64,000 nt of DNA from Phaeotremella fagi (GCA_001599715.1 BCHU01000010.1:62001-126000); one strand, 5' to 3'; shown: positions 11,641 to 24,203, counted from the stretch's first letter. Notes: a model not told the origin generated them from the sequence alone. A program made the numbers and translations.

Positions 11641-13865
11641 ATGAATCGACATTACTCCGATACAGCCGCCCATGTCCCTAGACATCCATCACGATTGGGT
11701 CCTAATCCTAATGTTCGATCTGGTATGAACTTCGTTTCCACTGCTATGGGTAAGGGAACTGTTAGTTTACCTAGTTCACCTTTGGTTGATCATAGTACTG
11801 TTGGAGTTTACTGGGATTCGGTGAGTGTATTTTCGTTTGACGGTTAGAAGACTGTCCCTTTTGGTTTCGCCACTGGGATAAGATTTCCATTTTTTCGTCG
11901 GATAATGACATTGATCTTGATGTTTATCTTGAACACAAATTTATACTATCCATCACAATCGTTATTACAAAACAACTGACAGCACACAGATCCAATCTCC
12001 TAACCACTCACCCTACCCATTCCCAATAAGTCCAATAACCCCAACCCAACCCCAAAACTATCAAGATTATCAACTACCAAATATAATCGCCACCGACCCC
12101 AACCCCAACCCCAACCCCAACCCCGAAGATGAAGTAGAAGAAGAATCTAGGGAGTTGAACTTGAACACCAGAAAAAAACGTGCACAAGTCAGAATCGCTT
12201 GTACGCACTGTCAAAAGGCTTGTAAGAAGTGTTCCAATACTCGGTGAGTCCTCTTTTAAGTTTATATGCTAGATTTTAATCTGATGAGTTTGGTCGGTTC
12301 AGTCCTTGTGATAGATGTGTTAAATACGGTTTGATGGACTGTGTGGATTCAACTAGGAAACCTAGGAAGACTGGGGTTAAACGGTAAGTCGGACGTGTGT
12401 ATGTAATGTACGATGACTGACGAAAGATAGTGGACCATATAGGAGAAGAAATGCTAAACAGACTATCAATTACAATAATCCCGTTCATATACCAAAACCA
12501 GTATCAAACCCTGTTCCACACGATATAACCCCAAACCAAAATCAAAATCTATATCATGTAAACAACTATATTCAAAAATCCCCAATTTTTGGTGAAATTT
12601 TCGAGAAACAACTCCAAAACCAAATTCAAAACCAACCCCAAAACACCTATCCTAACGAATTCCAATCAACGCAAACTCCATATCAAGTCCAACCACTCCC
12701 TTCACAGCAGAATACTAATCTCTCAAGTCTCCAGAATACGAATCAAAAGATTCAAGAGACTCGACAGATGTTGAAAGGGAATTTGAATTTGAATTTGAGT
12801 TTGGGTGGTGCAGGTGGGAGGGGATTCCCGAATTGGCCAATGTTGGGGAACGTCAATGATCCATTTTCGAGAGCTGTCTCACCGATTCGTCCGAGTGTTA
12901 CTAACTTCAGCCCTAACCACATCAATTTCAATCCTGTAACACCTCAGATTTCACAAGTTCAAATCCAGGTTCAAGGGAATTCAATGGGTCACATTCAACA
13001 GCCACATTCAGCACCACCATTCGTATCTCAACCTCAGCCTCAACCTCAGTTCCAGGTGGTTCCTCTTCAAAATGGAAACCTTGAGCAAGAGATTAGATTG
13101 GTCAATGATAACTCGACCCAACTTTCTCCTGATACCAGTGGGACCTCCACTCCGACTTATGGTGGTAGTGAGATGATCACTCCTAAAAATCATTTATATC
13201 CTGTTAATCAATTTCATTCGAGTAACGATGGGTCTCAAAACCAAACTCAATCTCAGACACAGGTTACAGTTCCTGTTCACACTCAAATGGAATTCGAGAA
13301 ACTTCGTCAATCGCTTCAAAGAAGTTTAAGTGGGAATATGGGGACTAACGGGGATCTCCTACTTAATCCAAACACCAATCCAAGTATTCACGTCAACATC
13401 GATCCCAACTCTGCAATCCCACCACCTCAGTTCCAAAAAGCCTTATCGAGCCATACCAACAGACCTATCCAACTTCAAAATCCACCGACCAAATCCCAAA
13501 ACATGAATACCAACATCACCCACCCTCTCTCACCCCATTTACTTAAATTGAATAAAATTCGTCGACCGTCTCTAAGAACGTTGATGATAACTTCAGCAGT
13601 AGCTTCACCTGTAACTTCCATACCAACATCTCCTATACAAGCTTCACCAACTTTATTCGAGGGAACTATGAATTTGGATGAAGGGGTTGATGAGATTCAT
13701 CAAGAGCAGATGCGGGATGCGGAGCGGGGGGAAAGTGAGGGAGAGGGAGGGGGAGGGGGAGGGGGGGAGGGGGACGTCGATGGAAGTGAGATTAAAGGGT
13801 TGAACGATGTTTGGGGGAATTTGATGGATGATCGAAGTGGTTTATTTGAGGATTTCAAGTTTTAG
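11641..13865 (+). CDS. Zn2Cys6 transcription factor with long Asn/Gln/Pro-rich tail
   Basis: Putative nuclear regulator of about 650 residues, four exons (intron 1 is 11821-11989, unusually long at 169 nt). The zinc cluster is ACTHCQKACKKCSNTR followed by PCDRCVKYGLMDC, spaced C-x2-C-x6-C-x5-C-x2-C-x7-C, with the basic extension RKPRKTGVKRGPYRRR. This short cluster with a GPYRRR tail is typical of a basidiomycete group that lacks the fungal_trans domain. The rest is low complexity: a PN repeat encoded by CCCCAA units (about 12097-12124), Gln/Asn-rich stretches and an acidic/glycine tract (around 13735-13790). The ATG at 11641 is the first in frame. Function unknown beyond DNA binding. Confidence 0.82.
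12097..12124 (+). repeat. CCCCAA hexanucleotide repeat encoding Pro-Asn
   Basis: About five CCCCAA units lie inside the regulator gene and read as alternating Pro-Asn, just before the acidic EDEVEEESREL segment. Coding repeat, likely variable in length between strains. Confidence 0.75.
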
Positions 13866-14156
13866 GTTGGGAGTGTACTTGTACTTTACTTGTAGTTAGT
13901 GTGTTGAATTGAATTGAATGACCCGCCACTGGTGCCACTTTGTCTGATTGATTGCACAGCAGTGCCACTGATTGACGCGTGTTATGTTGTTGTTGTGTAT
14001 GGTTGTTGTTGTCAGCTTGGACTGTATCAGCTTGGACTGTAAGTGTAAGTGCAACACATCAAAAGCATTAGCCGCACGGACCATCTCATTAGTAATTACT
14101 TGTAGTCATTAGTAATTATTTACTAATAGAAAGGAAAGGAGGAGACACAGACACAG

Positions 14157-15565
14157 ATGTCTTCTTTATTATCACCACCTCAATTCAATAAACACCACCA
14201 CCACCAACCCCTACGTCCAATGTCACAAAACACCTCCGAAGAAACCACCCAACCCACCCCAAAACACTTGAAACGACTCTCACTCCTCACCCGACCTCCC
14301 TCACTAGATCTAGATCTAGAAAACAATTACCATCAAGAAGGACCATCGACACCCAGAAGACCTCTGGTGAGAGGTGCAAGAAGTAGTATACTGTATTCAC
14401 CTAGTGTACCTATTTCAGCTAAGAGTTCGAATACACCTATAGGATTGGGATATGGTTTGGAATCGCCCAAGGAGATTAGGAAGGAGGGGGAGGTGGTTAA
14501 GAGGAAACCTGCTGGTCAGACTTTGACTGAGAAGTGAGGTTGTTGTTGAGGTTACGATTCACTGATACTTTATAGACATGCTGACCTTTTAACATTGATT
14601 GCGCAAAGAGAAAGAAGAGTTAACGAACTTCGTCAAGGTAGGTAAATGTCATCTTTCACTGCCTAAACTGATTTATGTCACACAGAACTCGAATCCCAAG
14701 AAGCCTCCTTAGCCCAACTAAAATCAAAATGGACCTCAATAATATCCAAACAAACCAATAAATCAAATCCCAAACCCAAAAAACCCTCTTCGTCAACATC
14801 GAATCCGAACCCAACCAAAGCAATCATCCCCAATCCCAATGGAATCAACCATAAAGACTCCACCACCACCCCTTTATCAGCGAGTTCATCGACCAGCTCG
14901 ACATCTTCATCGAATCCATCTGAATTAGAGATGGAACCTGATTACACGACTTTACTGGATACACCCAACATACTCAGTACTTTCATCAAGGACGCGACAC
15001 CGATTTCGCAAGAGGTGGTAGAGGGTGGGAAAAGATTTTTGGGTCAATTGATGAAAACTGTTAGTGCTGCTGCTGGGGGTACAGTACCAGAGGACGAAGA
15101 GAGTAACGGAGATGGGGGCATGGATCTGTAAGTGGGCTCTGTGGTTGCTTGTGTTTGGTATTGATAAACCACAGATCCTCACTTAGATCTTTAATGCCAT
15201 CGTTCGCTTCTACACTCTCACCTACTATCCCTGACAAACCAAAGAAACCAGCTCCACCAGTGATGATGAGACGTAAACCGTTACCGTTATCGACTTCAAC
15301 TTCGAATTCAAATTCGATCAACAAAGCTAAAACAATGAAATCGACCTCGACGTCTGCTTCACCAACCTCACCAGACCTATTGACGTCAGAACCGGAAGAT
15401 CCCAAATCTACATCTATCAACAACGAGAATTTGAAGAGTAGTACAGAGAATTTCGGCAAGGTTTTGACGCCTAAGAAAATTGATGCTGGTACGAGCGCCA
15501 GTACGAGTGGTGCTAAAGTTTATGAGAAGGATGAAGAGGGTGAAGAAGATGATTGGGGTTGGTAG
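14157..15565 (+). CDS. Disordered DUF4048-like protein with short coiled coil and acidic-Trp C-terminus
   Basis: About 420 residues, four exons. Most of it is Ser/Pro/Thr/Asn-rich and probably disordered. Two ordered pieces can be seen: HLKRLSLLTRPPSL near residues 35-50, and a helical segment across two introns (HADLLTLIAQRERRVNELRQ then ELESQEASLAQLKSKW) that resembles the coiled-coil core of fungal DUF4048 proteins. A later block, DATPISQEVVEGGKRFLGQL, may be amphipathic. The protein ends EEGEEDDWGW, an acidic tail with two Trp like adaptor-binding peptides. Splices at 14535, 14639 and 15128 restore frame (TEK-HADLL, LRQ-ELES, DL-SSLRSL). No catalytic motif. Family link is moderate; function unknown. 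Confidence 0.72.
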
Positions 15566-15995
15566 TTGTTTGCACCTTGGACTTGACGATTCTTTTATTT
15601 TTTCTTACGAGTATTCATGAGTGACGATTGGACTAGAATTTTGTTGTACACTTGTGTTTTCAGTATTTCATGTATTGCATTAGCATCTGCTGTCTTAGCA
15701 GTATAATGAGCATTTGGAGAGTTCAAATTAGATATCAGCGTACGACTCAAAAACAACAGAAAGACGTCAGTGGTCTGAAATGAGATTCCCTCTGTCCTCA
15801 ACGTCTGGTGTTAAAATCAGAAACACATCGTAACAGACATCCTTGTAGAATGAAAATGTCCAATGAAACAATTCGGTGCAAATAAAAATTTCTCATCCTT
15901 TCTCACCACATCTCACACACCCAACCAATGTCATGAATGATATACATCCCACTAAGTATGAAAAACGACCCTCTCCCCAGTGAAAAACCTATGGT
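15566..15995. other. Intergenic between convergent genes
   Basis: Holds the 3' ends of the DUF4048-like gene and of RPL11. A 68-codon minus-strand open frame at 15595-15801 has no support. Nothing else seen. Confidence 0.5.
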
Positions 15996-16910
15996 TTAAC
16001 GAACGAGACCGTCGAATCTTTGTTTGAACCAAGCGACAGTTCTAGTTGGTTCACGTTAGTAAACCCTCCCTTCAATCAAGTAAAGCTTGAACTCACTGCT
16101 CAGGCTTAACCTTGTGTGAGAAACCGACACGACCAGTCTTTTGTTTTCTACGGGCGACACGCATACCTGGTCTACCCATGACGACGTAAAAGTCCATACC
16201 GAAAATACCGATTCCTGGGTCGTACTTGATACCTAAATCAATGTGTTCGTCGATACCGAAACCGAAGTTACCGGTTGCTGAGAAGTTTCTACGAGGGTAG
16301 TGCGTTAGTTAGCACGACCAGGTCCCCTTCCAATTCAACGAATAAACGCACCTCTTCCTCAACTCGTATTCCTTAACTTTCAAAGCTCTCTCCAAAACTT
16401 CTTCAGCCTTTGGTCCTCTGATCGTAACGTGAACGGCGATCTTCTCGTTTCTTCTGATAGAGAACGAACGAACGGTGTAACGAGCTTTGGAAGTGACAGG
16501 TGATTGACCGGTTAATTGTTCCAAAACTTTGGAAGCTCTTGTGAGTCTATCACCGGATTCACCGACTGAGATGTCTGGGAAAGAGGTTTTTGGTGTTAGT
16601 ACTAAGATTGAGAGTAGGAGGGAGGAGACGACCTACTGATGACCAACTTCTCGATACGGAGTTCTTTCATTGGGTTAACGGCTTTTGTTGATTCGGCCTA
16701 TGGGGGTGTTAGTTTGTACTTGATCGTGTAATCCATCCCAATCCAATCGAATCCATCTATCCAATAACTCCAGAGATCCTGATAGTATCAACCAAATCCT
16801 TTGATCCCCATCCAAATAACCAATCATTCTCCAAACAAGACGTTTTCTCCCACTCCCACAACATTCCATTCCAAACGACCACGAAACAAAGAGAGGGATA
16901 AACGTACCAT
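15996..16910 (-). CDS. RPL11: 60S ribosomal protein L11 (uL5)
   Basis: Structural protein of the large ribosomal subunit central protuberance, contacting 5S rRNA; 174 residues, the family norm. I resolve five exons: 16910-16908 (the ATG alone), 16697-16637, 16574-16352, 16288-16097 and 16041-15996; their summed length is an exact number of codons. Family blocks are continuous across joins: [73 protein letters not shown], and [14 protein letters not shown] at the end. The first intron (209 nt) starts directly after the initiator codon; long 5' introns are common in fungal ribosomal-protein genes. I saw no C/D snoRNA boxes in it. High certainty. Confidence 0.97.
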
Positions 16911-17231
16911 CTTGAATCTAGAGTGTTTGTTAGAATATAATCTTCTTTCAATAAATGACTATGGACTTACAATTCTTCTTTACCGTTAAATGATCAAATT
17001 CAATATTCTCACTTTGAGTTAGAATTACAGTAATCCATTTCGGCGTTATGATTGGGTGGTCGGTATTACATCTGTATGGTACAAATGTGGCGCGCAATGC
17101 ATGCTACCTCGTACATCGGATATAAGGTCACACGCTATCGCCGATAATCACGTTTTAGTATTAAATGGTGTCCATTTATGCATCCATCACTGACACCAAG
17201 GACGCTATGAACCACACTACATACCCCAACC
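16911..17231. other. Intergenic: RPL11 promoter and FAP1 3' flank
   Basis: Holds the RPL11 promoter on the minus strand and the 3' end of the next leftward gene. A short open frame overlapping the FAP1 3' end (17165-17374 plus) is antisense low-complexity and not supported. Confidence 0.5.
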
Positions 17232-20200
17232 CTAATCCTCATCCCAATCATCAGCATCAACATGACCAGTCTGTCCAACCCCCCGTCGAGCCATTGCTTG
17301 ACTCTGCAAACCCAACCCATTCAAACCCACTCTCAACCCTTCAACTCCAGACTGCCCCGCTAAAGCCTGTGTAACAGGTGGCGTCGAAGCTCTAGAAACC
17401 GGTGCTGACACCGTCGTCCCAACAGCACCCCAACCCCTACTAACTCCCGATTTCAAATTATTCAACCCCCCCAAAGAAGGTTTCGAGCTCGGTGGAGGCG
17501 CCGCGATTGATAACAATGGATTAGGGATTCTCGTATCGATCCTCCGTCGAATCTGGACTGATCGATTAGGTTCTTGATCGATAAGTTCTCTGCCTAGTTT
17601 GTAAACGTCCGCTAAGGCTATTACGAAAGTTCGTTTAGTTGGTGGCACTGGAATTGGGTTAGTGTGGTTTACAATGAATTAAGTGGGGACGAACGTACTA
17701 TGTGGTAAAACCATGGTTTGTCTTGGACTAGTGAAGAAATCTTTAAAAGTGTTTTCGACAGTTTTCACAAATCCATGATTGTTAACTGCGAAATTCTTGA
17801 GCTCCATCGACCAATCTTCCAAACCCCTTTCATTAGGTTTGATACCCAAAGCCTCAGCCAATCTGGCATTACGTTGTCGAAGCAAACATTCTGAATTACA
17901 TTTGATAACCACCGTCTCTCTAGATGTAGGGTTATGTATCGATGCACCACAAGAAGTTCTGGTCTGTAAATGACCACATGAACAACTTTGTGTGACGATC
18001 TCTTGACAAGCCTCGTTCTCTGAGCATTTGGCTGGAGCGTGACAAAGTTGTGTACAAGGGTGTTTACAGATTTTTTTCGGTTTTCGACAAACCTGTGAAC
18101 AATCTTCACACTCGCCTTCACCTTGTTTGTGACATGGTTTCTCACAGGTGTGATAACCGCATTTAAGAAGTTTCCCACAGATCTGACCACAGGATACACG
18201 TTCTGATGAACATCGAACGTTCTTCACTGAAGGATCTTTACCGCATGCACATGGTTTTTCGGTCAAATAGGGACATGGAGGACAGATTGGATTTTCGTGA
18301 CAGTTGTGCGAGGTTTTGGGGTGGCCACAAGATGGATCTGGTCGATCACAGGGGTAAATACAGTTGATGGTGGTTCCACAAGCGACTGGGGGGTAGATAA
18401 TTGTATGACCACAGTTACAGATAAGCTGGGAACAGTTAGCACACTTCAAGAAAAACAGTACACCACTCACCTCATCGTACGAAGCTTGTAAACACTTTCC
18501 ACATGCACCTTTATGATCAGGTTTCGGACAAGTATGTAAACCGCATGAAAGTAATTTCCCACAAATCAACGGACAAACATGTAGATCATCGCCGTGATCA
18601 TCATCCGCCCGTTTCTTCCTTCCTTTAGCCTTGTAAGAAAGGGGACAACAAAGTCTACCACATTCATGTCGACCGCAACTATGTAGAGTTAGCTCAACAC
18701 TGTGGGATAGCTAAAATTTAACCCACTTTCGTAAAGCCTTGCAAACCCTCTCGCAAGTGATTTCATCTTCACCTCTTTCCTCCCTTTCCCTAATTTCATC
18801 ACAGGCAACGACTAAAACTCCCTCACCACATCTACAAGTTTTCACAACTTCCTCATGACAAGGTGGACATGGACCTTCATGACAAGTTTTCGGACATTCA
18901 TGTCCGCAAGGACGTGATTTCGGACAAGGCGATCCACAGGTTGGTATCGGTGTCGTGCAATTCTCTCTGGGATAGTTGGGTAGATTGGATAAGAGTTTGG
19001 ATCCACAGGGACAGTGGGTGATTTGTGAAGGTGATGTTGGACATGGTAAAGCTGATAGGGAGTGTGGATGACATGTCTGAAGTTAGTGCAAGTCGTACGG
19101 TAGAACTCACCTCCTGACAATGATGTATACCACAATCATATGCTCTTTCACAAGTCTTCCCACAACTGTATCTACCTTTCCAAGTTTTCTCTTGACTAAC
19201 ACAGATTTTCTCGTCCTCAATCCCCCAACCACATTTAACGATCTTGTTCTCATGTCCACAGTAACACGTAACCTCTTCGTCCTCCTCGCAAGAGGTACAA
19301 TCACCGTAATGACAAGGTAAAGTACATTTGTGATCATCTTTACGACAATTCTTTGGTCTGTGACAGATTTCATCACACACTGGTGAAAGTGCTAGATTAT
19401 TCGATGACGCTGCTGAGCATTTGACTGTTAACGGATGTGAATGAGATGGGCAGGGTAGGATGAGAGCCACTTGACAAGGTGGACATGGACCTGGATGACA
19501 TGATCTAAAGGTGAGTTACGTTTTGAAAATGAAACTTACAAAGGACATGAATGTTCACAAGTGAGTCTAGGTCTGCCACAGGCGTCATTACAAGAATGAG
19601 GAGCGATGGTACTAGTCGGAGGATGCGATAGACGTCCACAGAAACATCTAAAATTAGTTTTGATCAAATAATAAAACCTACCTGTACCCAGCGACATTCC
19701 CCTCACGTTTCTTTTGACATCCAGGACATCGCCATTCAGGCTCTTCCTCACGTCCAGCTGCTCTAGCCCGTTCAACTTCTTCTGCTAACGATCGATTCGC
19801 CCAATCTCTAATACAATTGAGATGGAATGGGGTATAACATGCGGTGTAATAGTTTGAAGGTGGATCATCAGTTGAAGGTGGTTTATGAGGTGGTAGACAT
19901 GACCAAATATGTTGAGATGGAAGGATGGAATTGAAGCACTAGGTTGTGTAAGTAAATCCTATCAAACTTGAAACTTGAGGTTAGACTTACGATCGGACAT
20001 TCGAGAAACGGTTTCGACCGTAAACCTCGAGTCAATTTTGAATTCAAATCATCCGCTTCGGGTTCTCGTTCCTTTCTCTCCCTAGCTGGTCTGGGTTTAG
20101 AATCGACACTAACCCCAGAAGACAATTTAGCTCCTTTATCGAAAGCTGCTCGACGAGATGAAACAGGTTGAGTCTGAGATTGAATGGGTTGCGTAGGCGG

Positions 20201-20659
20201 TTGGGTCTTGTTAGGACGAGATTTACGTGAAATGTCTTGGAGGATGACACCGGGTGCTGAAGGGATGAAAGAGGTAGCAGTTGGATTTAAATTGACTGAT
20301 TTGTCATCTTTAACTTTCGGTTTTTTGCTTTTATTTCTTGATTTCGATTTGGGAGCGGTACCAAGATTGGAATTACCTGTTGAAGGTTCGTCTAACGGAT
20401 GACCTGGTCGAAGAGGTCCTGAACCGCTAGGAGCATTTTCGACTACTACAACAGATCCTTCTGGACGTTGGGGTAGGGTGGTAGCTGGGATTGGCTTGTT
20501 GTTACGAGGGAATGGTTTTTTGTTATGTCGTCGATGATTTGAATTTGGATTAGTCAAATAAGCTCCATCACCTGGTTGGGGTTGAGATTGAACGCTAGCT
20601 AGATATTCACCTGTACCAGGGAGAGGGGTTACGGAAGTTGAAGTAGAAGCTGAAGCCAT
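17232..20659 (-). CDS. FAP1: FAP1/NFX1-type zinc-finger protein with RING-like and R3H domains
   Basis: Member of the NFX1 family: E3-ligase-like and transcription-associated; the yeast member FAP1 binds FKBP12. About 1,040 residues, seven or so exons. Order: disordered basic N-terminus (residues 1-210), an atypical RING/PHD whose last pair is WRCPGCQKK, then a row of NF-X1 fingers (CEHSCPL...CHPGPCPPC, CHRPKNCRKDDHKCTLPCHYGDCTSC, CGHECPKTCHEGPCPPC, CGLHTCPKPDHKGACGKC, CGYHTCEKPCHKQGEGEC and others), then an R3H-like domain (KRTFVIALADVYKLGRELID ending in RIPNPLLS). The tail ends DADDWDED. Exons join in phase and keep every Cys/His pair. Divergent from the GH16 gene. Cys/His richness produces several false open frames on the other strand. 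Confidence 0.93.
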
Positions 20660-21253
20660 GGTGGAGAGGTTGTTAGTTGATACGATGCAAATTTCTATGA
20701 TGTCTATGTAAAATTGATGACAAAGTTGGGTGGCAACTTTGAGTGTCTTTTTTTTAGTTTTTTTTTGGGAGAGTATCGAGCGATGAGAGTGGGGAAGAAG
20801 TGGGATTGGAACACTTGGATCGAAGTAAATAAATGAGATTCGATCGAGAAATGGGAGAGGGAGGAATAAATGTGGATAGATGGATGGATGGATTTAAGAG
20901 ATAGTGATCAGAAAACAAATATAGTGTAGTCGAAAGCTCTCTCTCGGATCCGACTGTGTAATGACGTGTCATAAGCATCCACGTGGCCTCCTCTGCGCCC
21001 GTGCCTGAAAGGATGTTTTGTTTTGGTCTGTGCGCAGTAGTAATAATAAAACGATCGAGCGACACACAGCAACAACCTTCTTCTACCACCACCACCACCA
21101 CTGCTACCCAAGAAGGCTTTTATATATCCTACTATCTTAACAGATATCAGATATCGTCTCTCATTTATACATAGTCCATCTTAGACTTATCCCTCCGGCC
21201 CACACCAGATATCAACGTCCTAGCACACAGCCACCAGTTCCCTAGTTACCAAA
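20660..21253. promoter_or_regulatory. Divergent promoter region FAP1 / GH16 gene
   Basis: The 594-bp space between two divergent starts. It has T-rich and GGATGGATGGA-type short repeats (20745-20890) and a CCACCACCACCACCA run near 21088. Frames across these repeats are artefacts of simple sequence. No defined operator recognised. Confidence 0.45.
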
Positions 21254-22783
21254 ATGCCTTCAACATCTAAACTCATAACTCTCTCCACCCTCCTCGTACC
21301 AGCTCTAGCAGCTTCATATCCCAGGATAGAATCATGGAGTGGATCGAATTTCTTGTACGTCTCTCCTCTTTCCATCCAAATCTCATAGCCAAAGCTAACA
21401 CTTCACCTTCCAGCTCTGGATTCAACTTCCCTACATCAACATACGACAATACCACCAAGTAAGTTCCCCATCCCCAACAAAAAACTAACAACCCAGTGGT
21501 GATGTCTTCTGGGCAACCGCACAAAACACCTCACTCTTGTATACAACCTCCCAAAACACAGTTATCATGAAAGGTAAACTCTTTTTTTTTCAACCTGCGA
21601 TCAAAGCTCAGTTCTATTTTTAGTCGACAACTCCACAACTGTACCATACAACGAAAAACGATACGCACCGAAGTTACTTTCAAAAACTACTTATCAACCT
21701 GGAACAGTTTGGGTTTTGGACGCTGTTCATTTACCTTATGGATGTAGTGTTTGGCCAGCTTTTTGGACACGTAAGTATTTTCAATTACAATCATACCTCT
21801 ACTGACGAAATGTATTTTAGAGGGACCTAATTGGCCAGCTAGTGAGTTTCTAACTTCAATTCGATCCTGACGACAGACGGTGAAATCGATATTATGGAGG
21901 GTATAAACGATCAAAATTGGAATCAAGTTGCCTTACACAGCTCTGGATCTGGGTAGGTCAACGACGACGAAACCATGACTCACAATTAGATGTCTCGCTT
22001 CGACAACATCAGCTATCACTGGTACACTCACCTACAACAATTGTTCAATCGCTGCCAATTCTGATAGTGGTTGTTTGACCAATATCACCGCTCCTAACAA
22101 TTACGGATCGGGATTCGCAGCTGCAGGTGGTGGTGTTTATATTGCCGAGTTTACGAACCAAGCTATCAAAGTTTGGTTCTTCACTGTAGGTCTTTTGAGT
22201 TTCAAACGCGATACACATCTAACTGCATCTTAGCGTTCCGTCATTCCTTCAGCTGTTACTTCGACAGCCACCACCATCGACACTACAGCCTTAGGAACGC
22301 CAACAGCAGAATACGATTCATCATCCTGTAACATTGCCCAATACTTTGGTCGTAAGTCCAAAATAACCAAACGGAACTGACCCCAGCTCAAACACTTACC
22401 ATCGACATCACCCTCTGTGGAGATTTCGCCGGTGTAGCTTCATTACTAGAAGAGACCTGTCCAACATTAGCAGTCAACCAAACCTGGCAAGTCCATTTCA
22501 TATGAACCTTTATCCAACTAACATATGATTCAGTTATACAACCTACGTCATAGGTAACGGATCGAATTACAACAACGCCTATTTCGAGATCAACTACGTC
22601 AACGTCTTCTCAAACTCAACTACTGCAAGTACAGGGACGTCAACGGCCAAGACTACTGGAACAACAACAGTTGGCGCTAGTGGAACAGCTGCTACTTCTG
22701 CTAAATCTTCAGCTGGTAGAGTTGGATTTGAGATGCTTTCGGGATTGGTTGGATTGATGCTTGGAGTCTGGGCTTTGTTTTAG
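21254..22783 (+). CDS. Secreted GH16-family beta-glucanase, predicted GPI-anchored
   Basis: Glycoside hydrolase family 16 (endo-1,3(4)-beta-glucanase type) acting on glucans at the cell surface; about 370 residues with many short introns. N-terminal signal peptide ([18 protein letters not shown]). Catalytic motif GEIDIMEG at about residue 133 gives the ExDxxE pair of nucleophile and acid/base; WPAFWT and [10 protein letters not shown] fit the fold. The C-terminus is Ser/Thr-rich and ends in a hydrophobic segment ([19 protein letters not shown]), as for GPI attachment. A 21-nt microexon at 21821-21841 encodes GPNWPA, and its phase is required to rebuild PNWPANGEIDIME. The stop is at 22781. Cell-wall remodelling is the likely role. 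Confidence 0.9.
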
Positions 22784-23120
22784 ACCTTCATCGGGTGGAA
22801 TGGACATTATCTTTAGTATCGATTAGAAATTTCAGAGCGTCACTGCTTGTACTATAGTCACTCTGGATGATTGATACGAAGACCAATTTGTCGTAAGCGT
22901 CGATATCTCGTCCAACAATCAGAAATATCAGAGACTGCAAGTCTATTCTACGGTATGAGCCGTAAACTGAGACTCCCTTACTCCGAAGACATGGTCATCA
23001 GAATACTATTGTATAACATGTAAATTTGCATGAGAGGATTCATGCAGAATCATTGTGTACACTTGACATTACATACAGGACTTGGTATTTCTCATCAACA
23101 AGAAATAAGCTTCACACCGA
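22784..23120. other. Intergenic between GH16 gene and orphan gene A1
   Basis: Shared 3' flank of two convergent genes. No gene or repeat recognised. Confidence 0.45.
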
Positions 23121-23774
23121 CTAAAAAACAACGTCCCCTTCCCCATAATCCTCAAGAAGCGTATCCAAATCCGTACTTAAATCTTCTAAATACTCTTGAT
23201 GATAATCAACAGAAGTCAAAACTGAAGACGCGGAAGTTTCAGCTTCAGCTTCCAATTTAGGTGGTGGTAAACTAATCCTAGAATCACTTCCTTCATTATT
23301 TTCCCATTCCTTCGCGAACCTCTTAACCTCATCCAAATGAAACAAAAGGTCAAATGGATAAATACACGATCTAACTTGACCTTGAATCATGAAAATCCCC
23401 AATCTGAAAGCAACAGATTTAAATCTAGAAGTAGCAGTTGTGTAAGTCCCCTCACAAGAGAATCTAGTATTCGAATCAAACTTATAAGAAAGTTTCGAGA
23501 TAATGGGTAAGATTTCGTTTAAAATGTCGTCGGAATGGAATTCCAATGTGGGTCTAAGAGTCTTGAAAGAGGCTACAGGAAGTTGTTCTTGATTCATGAC
23601 TTTTTGTAGTTTGATGACTGGACCTTCGGCAAGCGCTTTACGAATGAATCGATTGATTGGATTGTCCATTGATTCGATTATCGCTTTCCAGGTCATTGAA
23701 TCTGGGGCGATATATTGACCGGCTGAAGCTTTCAAGGTACCATAGTTTTCGATAGACCATACAGTGCTTGGCAT
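23121..23774 (-). CDS. Orphan family A member A1 (short, one copy of the repeated domain)
   Basis: Unrecognised 217-residue protein in one exon. Start taken at 23774 (MPSTVWSIENYG), because this aligns with the starts of A2 and A3 (MSDSIFTLLNYGTSG, MSETDSVFKVLPFGTTG); an upstream in-frame ATG at 23873 exists. A block beginning DDILNEILPIISKLSYKF and continuing CEGTYTTATSRFKSVAFRLG matches by eye the domain found twice in A2 and A3. The second copy is absent; the tail is acidic (LEEDYGEGD). No signal peptide, TM or catalytic motif. Intronless among intron-rich neighbours. Probably a diverged or shortened tandem duplicate. Whether it makes protein is not known. Confidence 0.6.
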   Translation of the reverse strand: MPSTVWSIENYGTLKASAGQYIAPDSMTWKAIIESMDNPINRFIRKALAEGPVIKLQKVMNQEQLPVASFKTLRPTLEFHSDDILNEILPIISKLSYKFDSNTRFSCEGTYTTATSRFKSVAFRLGIFMIQGQVRSCIYPFDLLFHLDEVKRFAKEWENNEGSDSRISLPPPKLEAEAETSASSVLTSVDYHQEYLEDLSTDLDTLLEDYGEGDVVF

Positions 23775-24203
23775 GGTGGATTCGCGATTGGTTTGTATGG
23801 AAGTTGTGTAGTCCAACAGATAGAGCAGATGGATGTTCCACAAAGAAGATGAATGATTTGGTCGGTGATTCATTTTCGCAGCACAACCCTCAAAGGAACG
23901 AAATTTGGAAGCTAGTTAACAGGCAAAGGTTGAATAATCATTGAAAATGTCTGACAAGCGTGTTATGAAAAGTGCTCTTCTAATGATGAGAGTTGACGAA
24001 GAGTTGTATAATTTACTATCAGACATCGCGAGAATATCAGAAGGCTTCTAGAGGAGTTGTTCAAATTCTGTTGATTCAGTTCACAGGATAGTCAGTCCAA
24101 AAGTGAAAAAGATCTTGAGAAGTGGCACGCCACATTCGCTCTCATGCAATCGAATGCTTGCTATTGGTGCTGACTATGATCTGGGGAAGTGATCGTACCC
24201 ACT
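23775..24203. other. Intergenic upstream of A1
   Basis: Between two leftward orphan genes; AT-rich. Nothing recognised beyond presumed promoter and 3' UTR. Confidence 0.4.

Noticed and set aside
12097..12124. CCCCAA run as an interstitial telomere repeat
   Set aside because: It is in frame within a gene, encodes Pro-Asn and does not match the CCCCCTAA-type repeat of related yeasts.
15061..15459. 132-codon minus-strand frame over the DUF4048-like gene
   Set aside because: Antisense of a Ser/Thr-rich coding region; low complexity produces long mirror frames.
16698..16907. Intronic C/D snoRNA in RPL11 intron 1
   Set aside because: No RTGATGA box with a paired CTGA box was found by eye.
17765..18199. 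144-codon frame inside the FAP1 gene
   Set aside because: Same strand, shifted frame over Cys/His-rich fingers; the conserved Cys pairs are only in the main frame.
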